From: a virus | Direction: 5' to 3' (one strand) | IMG/VR virus record: IMGVR_UViG_3300033182_000535 | Span: 1 to 46,851 of that record | Length of the DNA stretch: 46,851 nt | In this document: positions 13,401 to 20,548 of the stretch, piece by piece | How positions within the stretch are numbered: position 1 is the stretch's first letter | How the letters are laid out: the number at the start of each line of letters is the position of its first letter | Position numbers and translations under genes: made by a program | The notes under the pieces: generated by a model | Databases searched by the model: none | What the model saw: only the letters and a program-made list of their open reading frames with translations | Told to the model about the DNA's origin: nothing

Positions 13401-16400
13401 AAAACGTGGGGTACATTGTTCCCTGGCTCAACAGTTGAAGTCTACGAATGGATTGAGTCGTCTGTGCCACCGTCAGAGTATTCTGGCGAAGTTAAGAGCG
13501 ACAACGAGTACTCATCTATCGTTGGTATTGATCAAAATCGAACAATTTCAACACGCTATTATTTCTGGGCTAAAAACACAACCAATGTTGCTAGTAACAA
13601 AACGTTATCAGCTAACACTATTGCACAATACATTGAATATCCAATGATGAGCGGAATTCCGTTTGTTGCCTTGGTTCGCAAAAATGTTTTTGCATTGTAT
13701 AATGCTACAGATTATATCAATGATTATAAAAACTCAGTGTTACACATTGAGTATAACCAAACATTAGTAGACAATAACGTATTCATTGAATATGATTTAA
13801 TCAAAGATGGTAACCCAACTGATTTTATGAGCGACCAGATATGGCGCAAGATGAAAGACTCATTATGTGGCGTTGACAGTTTAGGAAACCAAGTACCAGA
13901 CTATGGATTATCGCCACTAGATCGTTACGGAGTAAGTTTCCGTCCTCGCCAGAGTATGTTTAAAGATAGATTTGCGGCTTTAGATAATTTCCTCACTCAA
14001 GCAAATAAATTTTTACTATTGCATCCAATAAGTGAAATTAGATCATTCAATTTATTGTCTGCAGCGGAAAGCGAGCCACTTGAAAATAGCAATACTTGGG
14101 ATTTTCGCGTTGCAGATCTAACCGAGTTAGGCTATCAAAATTTAACCAATGACGGTGTAGGGTTTAGATACCTTGTGCAAGCTGACAGCAGTAACAACGG
14201 CTTATGGTCAATTTATACTGTTCAGACAGACTATTCGTTAGAAGTTTCTCGCATACAGAGTTATAACACTTCAGATTATTGGGAGTATACCAACTGGTAT
14301 GCCCCTGGATACTCTAACCTTTCAAAACCGTCAAAGATTGTATCTACTTTCTCAGAGTTAACGTCATTGACAGTAGCAGACAAAACAGTTGCTAAAGTTA
14401 CAACAAACTCAGACAACAAATGGGAGTTGTACACATATAGTACAGACAGTGGTAATTGGGTCCGCGTTGGATTACAAGATGGAACAATACAAATCAAACG
14501 ATCGTTGTGGGACTATTCGGTAAACAAAAATGGGTTTGATGCTGAAGGTTGGGACATACAATACTGGGACAAAGAACCAATTACTGAACTGCGCTATATC
14601 CTTGACGCACTAGCGTCGGAAGTATTAATTGGCGAATTCTTGTCGTTCCGTAACTATCTAATGATTGTTGCGTTTGAATATATTTTGTTTGAGCAAGGTT
14701 CTATAGATTGGTTGTATAAAACGAGTCTAATTGACGTTAGTCATAAAGTACGAGGTTTAGACCAGTACCCAATTTATCGGAAAGACAACCAAGATTTTGT
14801 TCTCGAGTATATTGCTGAGACTAAACCTTATCACGTACAAATTAAAGAATTCTTAAATCAATACGATGGCTTAGATACAATTAGTGGCAATGTATTTGAC
14901 TTTGACTGTCCAAGCTCATACGATGCTTCGTATGAACAGTTTATTTCGCCAGTGCTTGATGATGGTATTGCTATACTAGAAACAGACAACAGCAACCGTA
15001 AAGATTACGACGACGATAATGTTAATCAAGCAGCTAGTGATGTATGGACTACCAGACCTTGGTCTACCTGGTACGACAATCGTTTATTAACAATTGACTA
15101 TGTTGATGTGTTTAACGGCGGATCAGGGTATACTATTGTCCCGCAAGTAACATTCTCTGGCGATGCGGATACACAAGCAACTGGTACCGCTATTATTAAC
15201 GAAGACGGCGAAGTAACTGGTGTTACTATTACTAGTAAAGGTTCAGGATACCGCACCACTCCAATTGTTACTATTTCAGGCGGCAACGGCACCGGTGCTC
15301 AAGCCGCGGCAGTTACTAAACACGATGCAGTCAGAACACTTAAAACATCAATCAAGTACGACAGATATGAATATAGCACAACAATCGTTGATTGGGAAAA
15401 CAATACTGTTTACAATACAGATGATCTTGTACGCTACAATAATAGAGTGTACAAAGCAGTTAACGCTGATGGCTCAACCCCAAGTGAGACTACATTTAAC
15501 CCAGCAGAATATGAATTAGTGATGGCAGAAGACTTGTCAGGAGTTAATCGTACAGCTGGATACTATCTAGCCGACGTTAACAAACCAGGTCTAGATCTGG
15601 CATTACTAATCAATGGTTTAGATTATCCAATGATTCAACTTACCGGTCCAAGTTTTGACTATAACTCAGGGTTTGACGTTGGTAAGTTTGATTTATCAGT
15701 ATTTGATAATATTGAGTATTCCCCAGAAGGTTATGCAACATATTCTGAATCTATTCTAGACAATGAAATTTTTACCTCGTTTACTGGCACATACACAGGT
15801 ATTGACCTGTCGGGTATTGACGCAGTACAAGCAACCGCAAGTTCTACAGTAAGTTCGTTTGAAGTCACATCAATAACACCAATAGAAATTGGTAAAGGAT
15901 ACTCGTCAGATGTTCCGCCAACTGTTACTGTTGCAGAGCCTAAGGATAACTTACTCGCTAGTGCAATTGCAGCAACAGACGGTGATGTTGTGACTGCAAT
16001 TACGGTAGACGCTCCGGGCTTTGGCTATTTGAGTAACCCAACTGTTACTGTCTCAGCGCAACCGCCAACAGCAGGCGTACAAGCAGTTGCAACAAGTACG
16101 ATTACTGCAAGCGAAGTAACAGATGTAACTATAACTAACAGCGGTAGAGGTTATACTAGTGCACCAACTGTTACATTTAGTGATCCTCCAAGTGTAGCAA
16201 CAGCTAGAGCAACAGCAACAGTGGATACATTAACCTCCACAGGGGGAGTAGCAACTTACTCTATTACCAACGGCGGCAATGCTTATGTAACCGCGCCTGC
16301 GGTTACAGTGTCGGAACCTCCTGAGAGCGTAACAGCAACGGGCGAAATTGAGCTTACTGCAAGCACCTATCAAGTACAACCAACCGGTACTGTAACAGAA

Positions 16401-19400
16401 TCAGGAAACTATTATAGTGTAGCGCCTACAGTTACAGTTGGTGCACCAACAGCAACCGCAGTACAAGCAACTGCAAGTGCTACAGTTACAGGTGATGCAG
16501 TAACATCAATTAGTGTGGATAATCCTGGCCATATGTATCAGAGTGCACCAACTGTAACTATTACACCAGCATCTCCAACTCCAGGCATTAATGCAGCAGC
16601 AACAGCAACGCTAGATACAGATTCAATTGGTTTTGATGGTGTAGATCCAGACTCAGGTTATGGCTTTGATTCAGCATCATTTGATACAGAAGGTGGCGTT
16701 GGCGCTATTAGCATTAGTGTTCAAGGCTCAGGATACACAGTAGCACCTACAGTTACTATTAGTGCTCCAGACATTGTAGGAGGTACACAAGCAACAGCAA
16801 CAGCAACTATTTCAGGCGATACTGCTCCGCTGTATAACGGCGATGGTTATGTAGTTTCAATTACAATAACAGAAGCAGGTACAGGCTACACATCAGCACC
16901 AACAGTTAGCATTGCAGCACCAGACACTGTTATTAATCACGGTACTGGTGCAACTGCAACAGCAACTATTAGTGATACAGACGTTGTAAGCATTACGGTT
17001 GACTCGGGTGGTTCGTACTACGACGTAACTCCAACTGTAACATTGTCAGCTCCAACTACTCCGTACACAGCAACAGTAGTAGCAAGTGTAGCAAATGGCG
17101 TTGTGACAGCACTAACAACTACAGACCAAGGCTGGGGTTATGAAACCGCTCCGGCATTGACTATCGCTGCTCCGGATGTTACACCAACAACAGCAGCATT
17201 TACAGCAGTACTAACAAGCGATGCAGTAACTTCATTAACCATTGATAATGCAGGTGCTGGTTACCTAACTGCTCCAACTGTTACGATTGCAGTTGATCCT
17301 AGTATTGTAAATGACATTGCAACAGGCACCGCAGTGCTTGTTAACGACACTGTTTCTAGTATTACAATTACTAACGCTGGCGCAAACTACATTACGCCAC
17401 CAACCGTTACAATGTCAGCACCAACTGGACTAGCGTATCACGGTTCTGGTGCAACAGCAGAAGTAACTGCACTTAGCGGTTCCGGTGTTGCTACTATTGA
17501 AATTACCAATGCCGGGTCAGGCTACGACATAGCTCCAACTATTGTAATATCGTCACCAAATCGTATAACTCGTCGTGCTACTGCAACACCAATTATTATT
17601 GGCGGCGCCGTAACTGGATACACTATTACAGACCCTGGTGCTGGGTATATCTCTGCACCTCGAGTAACAGTTGGTACACCAAGTGACGTTGATCCAGACG
17701 CAGACATCATAGGCGGCGGATTTGTTGATGTTTACAACTCACACGCACCAGAAGAACTTGTTCCAGGCGCAATTTTTGACACACTTGACATGCGTGTTTA
17801 CACTCGTCCAGGCTTTGATTACAGTAAGAACGGTCACGGTTGGGAAGTTAAGTCAATAGTACACCAGTTTGAAGGTGCAGGAAATGACATGAGCTGGGCA
17901 GGCCTAATGGACTACCCAGCTGAACTAGTTGTGTTCAACGACACTTCTGGCGTTCGTATGTACAACAATGTACACTACACTGTGGATTGGGTAAACAAGA
18001 CCATTGACGTAACCGGTGGTGCAACTGCTGGACAAGCTGTTAAAGTATTTGTATACGGTTACGGTGGTGGCAATCAGTTGTACAAAACTGCAATCACAGG
18101 TGATCTACTTTCAGGCAACCAACGTGTTATTCCTGTTAACGTTAACGACATTGACACAATGTTGATTCGTATCAACGGCGAAGAGTTTACCAACTACACA
18201 TTTGCAGCAGGCGAGTTTGCATCGCAGACTAATATCACATTTACAGGCACATTTGATGCTACAGATTATATTAGTGTTGTTGTGTTTGCAGAAAACCCAA
18301 GCGAAGATTCAACAGTTGTTGATCTAACCTATAGTATTCCAGAAACACAACTGTTTACATACTCAGGTTCGGCATCGTTTACACTAAGCGAAGCATTTGC
18401 ACACGCAGGACAAGAGAATCTAATCGTAGAACACAACGGTCTACGTTTACGTCCGGCATCGGGCCGACGTCATATTGGTGATGGGTCGAGTGTAACATCG
18501 TATGAATTACCAGACGGCGATCGCTGCGATATTGACATGTCGCAAATCACATCAAGCGATGTTACTGTTTACATTAATATGATCCGTCAGACAGAAGGTG
18601 TAGACTGGCAGCTTGATACGTTTGATGATTCGTCAAATCGTACTATTTCGTTCCTTGCTGAAGTACCAGGCCCAGAAGATGTTATTGACATCTATGTTAT
18701 TAAAACTGACGGTAACGAAATTGACGGTATAGAGCAAGGCAAACTTGCCCAATACACTGTTGTTGGCAATCAATTAACTATTATTACCGGTAGTAATTTA
18801 ACATTATCGGTTGGCGATACAATTGCTATAACATCTTTCAACGATATTCGCGAGCAAGATGTTCTAACACAGGTGTTCAAAGGACCAATTGTAGTTAGTG
18901 AAGCAGACCGAGAACTATGGGATCAATACGGATTTGACGTAGATTTATGGGATCGTGTTACCGGCGTGGTGTCAAGCATTAACTTATTTGAGCTTGATCG
19001 TGCAGTAATTAACACAGACCGCATGTGGGTCACAGTTGACGGCCGACGCTTAGATTCTGCAACGGATTACTCAGTTTCTTCAGATGGTCAAACAATGGTT
19101 ATTGCAGGACCTGCAATTAGTGCTAACAGCATTGTAGCTGTTACAACGTTTACTAACTCGGTTGTTCCAAACTCACTTGGTTTCCGTATCTTTAAAGATA
19201 TGCGCGACAACACAGCGGTATATCGTTTGCTAGATACTACACAGACTAAACTAGTACGAGAGCTAAAGTGGACAGACGATGTTATCTATGTTGAAAATGC
19301 GAGCCACTTAGGCGAACCAAACCTAACAGCAGCAGTATTTGGTATTGTTACTATTAACGGCGAGCGTATAACATACCGCGAGCGCGATGTAATTAACAAC

Positions 19401-19817
19401 ACCGTTAGCGGGTTACGTCGTGGCACAGGAGGCACTGGTATGCATCGCGTACACGCAGTTAATTCAACTGTAACTGACTTAGGCGCAGGCGAGATGTATC
19501 AGCCAGCGTTTGCAGCTAAAAAGTGGGTTAAGGACACAGAGTACACAGCAGGTGATATAGTTAAGTTTAGAAATAACTACTACCGTGCTAAGATTGATGT
19601 ACCTATAATTCTTGATCCAGAAACAGGCAAGCCAATCTACGGTATAACAGATGTATTTGATGACGATTACTTGTATCCAACTGTTACAGTATTTGATACA
19701 ACATACTGGGAAGAGTATGACGAAGTATGGTATGCACAAGGCACAACAACCGCAACAAATGGCGTAGCCTTGCAACAGCAAGATACTATAGCAGCAAACT
19801 TCTTAAAGGGTAATTAA
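4473..19817 (+). CDS. Giant (5,114 aa) multidomain baseplate/tail structural protein
   Basis: One uninterrupted frame of 15.3 kb. It opens with RTVDFLPEIF and a GATLDQLVQEPELKKIQGY block (residues 5-45), an N-terminus I associate with large structural proteins placed after gp6 in marine T4-like phages. Visible modules are: a cupredoxin-like beta domain at about 173-256 (RGGSYTFQVDQDSPFWI); a W...Y..GDLV module at about 1761-1786; seven FG-GAP-like blades between about 2169 and 2860, with other beta domains inserted between blades; a second W...Y...DLV module near 3640; sixteen G.GY...P.VT repeats at about 3547-4403; and a third W...Y..GDIV module near 5017 close to the C-terminus. The three W/Y modules resemble small carbohydrate-binding modules. 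It occupies the slot of T4 gp7/gp8/gp10-type wedge and fibre proteins. Which of these it replaces cannot be told. A role in receptor or glycan contact is inference. Confidence 0.85.
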   Translation: MARIRTVDFLPEIFKTDVNREFLGATLDQLVQEPELKKIQGYVGRRFGPGTQFNDSYVLEESEIRSNYQFEPSIVFDDIDGKTQDAITYPGIIDALAVAGANVTRHDRLFASETYSWDPHIDFDKFINYGQYYWLPGGPDAVDVQSTTIAVTDDFEVTLTDDNKYNLSGISGNNPTLTLVRGGSYTFQVDQDSPFWIQAQAGVDGTLDYAPNISSRSVLGVNNNGASSGTVTFNVPTVNAQQFYYNLEEIAGGVDLVTTQRFDSINRKFVSEFDGIDGIKDLEGKTLVFLQDQPGDSSDLGWQRVGQFDNDTYGQYGDKFDPTTYLDSQAERYSLYTINYVRPNSSSDEGMYIELVAVQEIDNFTKFTVGYGTEYSNRTFFKNASGYFEEQPLLTAANDYLYYQDGNTVNKFGVIRLVDNEGAEELNIEVDILGQPNYLSPNGVTLTNGLKVVFRGNVTPASYSNNEYYVEGVGSAITLTPVDDLICPNEFYNNVDGTINQPQELDYLTIKRSSIDRNPWSRSNRWFHKDVIDKTAEYNKSIASYNNEFRAKRPIIEFDANLNLFENGTVAISSVDVIDFVTTDALSDIHGSAGHYVDGYALTNGSRVIFANDADTLVRNKIYTVTIADPDDDSTEYGSIIVLQEADDAEVLPNQTVYCKSGLTQVGKQYFYTNSETWQQCQDKTKVNQAPLFDVYDKDGYSLGDDTKYLSTNFAGSKLFSYKVGSTVAVDPVLGFSLAYENIDNIGDIVFENYLYTDTFGYVDGSLATTKKVSDGLLRIYTDRTSYTSHCGWTTSADKNWQRQVFTFQYDGSTPLTADVAARTDLTTLAVKVYVNNKFVNSSTYTVRNNGEQTSVTFNDTSDIQTGDIVQVKIISEQASSVAYYEVPSNLESNTFNQDQSSFTLGTIRTHYNRLTENVPEFSGLINGANNSRDIGKLPKYGDMIIQHSAPIAPAAFFLRNADYDFFNSLNQASKDYQNFKNQILNWVYTNDIYDMTTAEVLDAALADINIGKTDNSTYYWEDMLPFGGDYTESRNTVSVISTRNYTTSNIYDFTSANTKAISVYHNDQLLVVGDDYTVATDGPRITLTFDPEIGDTINIREYATTYGSYCPPTPTKLGLYTAKDPEIYTDYTYTVPQIIIQGHDGSMTVGFGDERDNVLLEFERRIYNNIKWEGNRPPIIREDVIGGEFRRTDYTLAETNEILAESFLDWCGWNKIDYKTQDYRSDNEWTWNYSTATCILDGSLLPGHWRGIYLKYYDTDHPHLHPWEMLGLRDAPGWWEDIYGPAPYTSGNLIMWQDLEAGYIAEPGNERYDSRYARPRLTEIIPVDSEGNLAPPLQVLVGNYNSLDFRKSWNFGDGGPAEAAWRRSSAYAFAVQKLFALTKPAEYFALMADRDLYKYSNTLGQYVLNDRYRYDFRNTEVQDVNTFKHSYINWIAEAQRSIGVESSTNLTLAMQQTGVKLTYRMAGFTGKNYLRLFTDKSSPDSTNVGLTIPDESYHLLLYKNQTFTNLQYSSVMIQKTAKGYAVYGNSQTEAYFRILKSDNAALSDVIKMGDNQYRLPNKFTNTVVRVPYGYSFTSENSVIDFLASYGAYLQSQGLVFEDRENNYTLDWGQMCNEFLNWSSQGWSEGALININPSANVLQFERTRAIVDDLTNLAVNEMPLDQNRTPMTGRDYAVTRLDNEFRITGLTDKSLSYLRIRATNYEHLLVLDNSSIFNDLMYDPVTGMRQQRIRIDGYKTLNWEGQLNARGFILNQDNIRTWRANSTYNKGDLVEYKNSYWAASKRLQPAETFAFEDWVKVDYDLIKQGLLPNIANKAEQIATYYNNRIANLETDADLLGLGLTGFRKREYLDELGLDDISQVAVYQNIVENKGTPSSVEVFQNSNVDKAVLGYSVFENWAIKRATYGASDNKRFIDVELDNKVLTSNPCTVEINNINSENADQLTLINDIYKQSNKNTSIDIFPELAEKITDTVLPTAGFVNVDDVDISIFSLDDLTGINNSLDQVYEGAYIWVARKNAYDWDVYRCTAIEPNNIIVVDNLNGTLSLTFESDHGLVAGEVLVLTSFSSLLDGAHRVIQVNDARSLTVAGNLTRNTTSVTGNAIAFKLESARFEQASDVVNASYTSNLFSQDKIWADTNQDGKWNVYQKNQPFNAVTSQTPVSTSTNVNFGQSLSQGSNNAGLLVGAPAFTSATAATTGGLYCYVKESNQYRYVTTIANVNDVQEYGASVDFATDWAVAGAPGTTGQYSTAFGAAVVIKRNTTTNSFDEYQLLTAPGGDHPSLSKRFGHQVVISDDENWIYVSSPVYQDVYAYQKIAYQEQQVTATTDGSLFRYDLTNNIVVDNEQQVLVKVDGQLLDFSEYTLSSNILTISNTLAAGKTVTISRRTSTSATGDGSTVEFTQVGQLYTANTIESFQVYVGGVLMRPEYDYTFAADSTLTVDFKTAPAPGVEVRFQAKDYFKYEFTISSNAGAGESIATTSDGQQIYVGKPEYTDGSLSDAGSVAVYERIVERVVVTNISQRTYNVRRQLDPQSAVRVNNTRLLNSDVNVGPGQTYTIDTLTNTVTFDADVVFNIGDVIDIDVNERNFVQELTLSNPTQDANFGNAISVCRTDCSVYVGAPGDNWVLPSAGSVTRFLNASRLYGTITGTVANPTLTPTNTIRIDNVDVEITGTSVEEAADNINAAIIPNVQASVADGKLTISVINEDEAPIRSKLTVMPGVGTAFADLGLEPFANVQTIRSPVEKRYARFGSSVCVDLSASNLIVGSVKGHTQLPVLLDATATEFDRKATRFVDPVTESGAVYLYNLLPGATNTSPGNFVFGQQIYDEFINELDGFGHAVDYKNGVLVVASPGYDSLVDNVGRIVTFNNLKNKSSWSVIQTEPTQVDARKANRCYIYDKNTNDVKEYLDFIDPINGKLLGVVRENLDYITTIDPAVYNAEGKKPGVTWTNAQVGKIWWDTSNVRYNNYNQQDLSYSVKTWGTLFPGSTVEVYEWIESSVPPSEYSGEVKSDNEYSSIVGIDQNRTISTRYYFWAKNTTNVASNKTLSANTIAQYIEYPMMSGIPFVALVRKNVFALYNATDYINDYKNSVLHIEYNQTLVDNNVFIEYDLIKDGNPTDFMSDQIWRKMKDSLCGVDSLGNQVPDYGLSPLDRYGVSFRPRQSMFKDRFAALDNFLTQANKFLLLHPISEIRSFNLLSAAESEPLENSNTWDFRVADLTELGYQNLTNDGVGFRYLVQADSSNNGLWSIYTVQTDYSLEVSRIQSYNTSDYWEYTNWYAPGYSNLSKPSKIVSTFSELTSLTVADKTVAKVTTNSDNKWELYTYSTDSGNWVRVGLQDGTIQIKRSLWDYSVNKNGFDAEGWDIQYWDKEPITELRYILDALASEVLIGEFLSFRNYLMIVAFEYILFEQGSIDWLYKTSLIDVSHKVRGLDQYPIYRKDNQDFVLEYIAETKPYHVQIKEFLNQYDGLDTISGNVFDFDCPSSYDASYEQFISPVLDDGIAILETDNSNRKDYDDDNVNQAASDVWTTRPWSTWYDNRLLTIDYVDVFNGGSGYTIVPQVTFSGDADTQATGTAIINEDGEVTGVTITSKGSGYRTTPIVTISGGNGTGAQAAAVTKHDAVRTLKTSIKYDRYEYSTTIVDWENNTVYNTDDLVRYNNRVYKAVNADGSTPSETTFNPAEYELVMAEDLSGVNRTAGYYLADVNKPGLDLALLINGLDYPMIQLTGPSFDYNSGFDVGKFDLSVFDNIEYSPEGYATYSESILDNEIFTSFTGTYTGIDLSGIDAVQATASSTVSSFEVTSITPIEIGKGYSSDVPPTVTVAEPKDNLLASAIAATDGDVVTAITVDAPGFGYLSNPTVTVSAQPPTAGVQAVATSTITASEVTDVTITNSGRGYTSAPTVTFSDPPSVATARATATVDTLTSTGGVATYSITNGGNAYVTAPAVTVSEPPESVTATGEIELTASTYQVQPTGTVTESGNYYSVAPTVTVGAPTATAVQATASATVTGDAVTSISVDNPGHMYQSAPTVTITPASPTPGINAAATATLDTDSIGFDGVDPDSGYGFDSASFDTEGGVGAISISVQGSGYTVAPTVTISAPDIVGGTQATATATISGDTAPLYNGDGYVVSITITEAGTGYTSAPTVSIAAPDTVINHGTGATATATISDTDVVSITVDSGGSYYDVTPTVTLSAPTTPYTATVVASVANGVVTALTTTDQGWGYETAPALTIAAPDVTPTTAAFTAVLTSDAVTSLTIDNAGAGYLTAPTVTIAVDPSIVNDIATGTAVLVNDTVSSITITNAGANYITPPTVTMSAPTGLAYHGSGATAEVTALSGSGVATIEITNAGSGYDIAPTIVISSPNRITRRATATPIIIGGAVTGYTITDPGAGYISAPRVTVGTPSDVDPDADIIGGGFVDVYNSHAPEELVPGAIFDTLDMRVYTRPGFDYSKNGHGWEVKSIVHQFEGAGNDMSWAGLMDYPAELVVFNDTSGVRMYNNVHYTVDWVNKTIDVTGGATAGQAVKVFVYGYGGGNQLYKTAITGDLLSGNQRVIPVNVNDIDTMLIRINGEEFTNYTFAAGEFASQTNITFTGTFDATDYISVVVFAENPSEDSTVVDLTYSIPETQLFTYSGSASFTLSEAFAHAGQENLIVEHNGLRLRPASGRRHIGDGSSVTSYELPDGDRCDIDMSQITSSDVTVYINMIRQTEGVDWQLDTFDDSSNRTISFLAEVPGPEDVIDIYVIKTDGNEIDGIEQGKLAQYTVVGNQLTIITGSNLTLSVGDTIAITSFNDIREQDVLTQVFKGPIVVSEADRELWDQYGFDVDLWDRVTGVVSSINLFELDRAVINTDRMWVTVDGRRLDSATDYSVSSDGQTMVIAGPAISANSIVAVTTFTNSVVPNSLGFRIFKDMRDNTAVYRLLDTTQTKLVRELKWTDDVIYVENASHLGEPNLTAAVFGIVTINGERITYRERDVINNTVSGLRRGTGGTGMHRVHAVNSTVTDLGAGEMYQPAFAAKKWVKDTEYTAGDIVKFRNNYYRAKIDVPIILDPETGKPIYGITDVFDDDYLYPTVTVFDTTYWEEYDEVWYAQGTTTATNGVALQQQDTIAANFLKGN
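15112..17680 (+). repeat. Sixteen ~40-residue G-x-GY-x3-P-x-VT repeats within the giant structural gene
   Basis: Protein-level repeats. Two copies lie at about 15,112-15,312; after a non-repeat insert, fourteen lie at about 15,880-17,680. Each unit has a G(S/A/T)GY(x)3-4P(T/A)VT(V/I) turn-strand, then 'AP' or 'PP', an Ala/Thr strand (ATATATI), and a 'VTSITI(T/D)N' strand leading to the next unit. The copies are diverged at the DNA level, so they arose by old duplication. Such repeats are common in phage tail and bacterial surface proteins. Their function here is unknown; a stacked beta structure for reach or adhesion is likely. Confidence 0.85.
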
Positions 19818-19822
19818 GCAAG

Positions 19823-19830
19823 GATAAATA
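19823..19830 (+). promoter_or_regulatory. Putative T4-type late promoter box (GATAAATA)
   Basis: GATAAATA lies in the 19-base gap after the giant gene, only 6 bases before the ATG at 19837. With T4 spacing, transcription would start close to that ATG, so the transcript would be leaderless or translation would use the next ATG at 19873. Confidence 0.45.
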
Positions 19831-19836
19831 AAGCAA

Positions 19837-20490
19837 ATGCAACAAAACAACGATGCACAACAGAAGAAAGATATGGAAAACAAACCTAACGAATCAAGTT
19901 CAGTAAACATCCAGGGTCATATTAAAATCTTTGATCCAGAAACTAAAGAGGTGTTTGTAGACAAGCGTAATGCCATTCATTATGAAAATATGAGTGAAGC
20001 ATTAGCACAGAGTTTGGCTAATAAAAACTTAGGTTACATTTATCAAATGAGCTTCGGTAATGGTGGCACAAGTGTTGACCCGACAGGTGTTATTACCTAT
20101 TTGCCACCTAACTCAACTGGTCAAAATGCTGACTTGTACAACCAAACCTTTGAAAAAGTTGTTGACGATAACTCAGCAACTAACACTGACACAAGTCGTA
20201 ACAACCTAACTGTTTTACATACATCAGGTCAGGTTTACACAGATATTAAAGTTTCGTGTCTACTAGACTACGGCGAACCAACAGGGCAGCAGGCATTTGA
20301 TAACTCAACTAACCTTGATGGTGAGTATGTGTTTGACGAACTAGGTTTAAAATCTTGGAATGGTAGCGCAAGCGATCTTAAATTGATTACACACGTTATT
20401 TTCCACCCTGTTCAAAAATCGTTGAACAGACAGATACAAATTGATTATACAATTCGTATCCAAACATTAACAAATTTAAGTGCAGCGTAA
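19837..20490 (+). CDS. Virion structural protein (baseplate/tail associated), function unknown
   Basis: Up to 217 residues, with no catalytic motif. The first 20 residues are Gln/Asn/Lys-rich; the conserved-looking part begins at VNIQGHIKIFDPETKEVF, followed by RNAIHYENMSEALAQSL and a YIYQMSFGNGGTSVDPTG loop. This type of protein occurs among structural genes of marine T4-like phages, and its position between the giant protein and the fibre gene fits. The start is uncertain. The ATG at 19837 lies only 6 bases after a late-promoter-like box and has no clear ribosome site. The ATG at 19873 has a purine-rich GAAGAAAG before it and would give 205 residues starting MENKPNE. Confidence 0.75.
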   Translation: MQQNNDAQQKKDMENKPNESSSVNIQGHIKIFDPETKEVFVDKRNAIHYENMSEALAQSLANKNLGYIYQMSFGNGGTSVDPTGVITYLPPNSTGQNADLYNQTFEKVVDDNSATNTDTSRNNLTVLHTSGQVYTDIKVSCLLDYGEPTGQQAFDNSTNLDGEYVFDELGLKSWNGSASDLKLITHVIFHPVQKSLNRQIQIDYTIRIQTLTNLSAA

Positions 20491-20509
20491 GCGCATAGAT
20501 TATCTTAAA

Positions 20510-20517
20510 GATAAATA
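20510..20517 (+). promoter_or_regulatory. Putative T4-type late promoter box (GATAAATA) before tail-fibre gene
   Basis: GATAAATA lies 31 bases before the ATG at 20549, almost the same spacing as the gp6 box. A good ribosome binding site (AAGGGA, about 20543-20547, with GGAGAG slightly upstream) lies between the box and the start. Confidence 0.55.
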
Positions 20518-20548
20518 TTAACATTGGAATAATGGAGAGATAAGGGAA

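Noticed and set aside
15112-17680. CRISPR-like or DNA tandem repeat array
   Set aside because: The periodicity is at the protein level; units are diverged in DNA, vary in length and are in an open frame.
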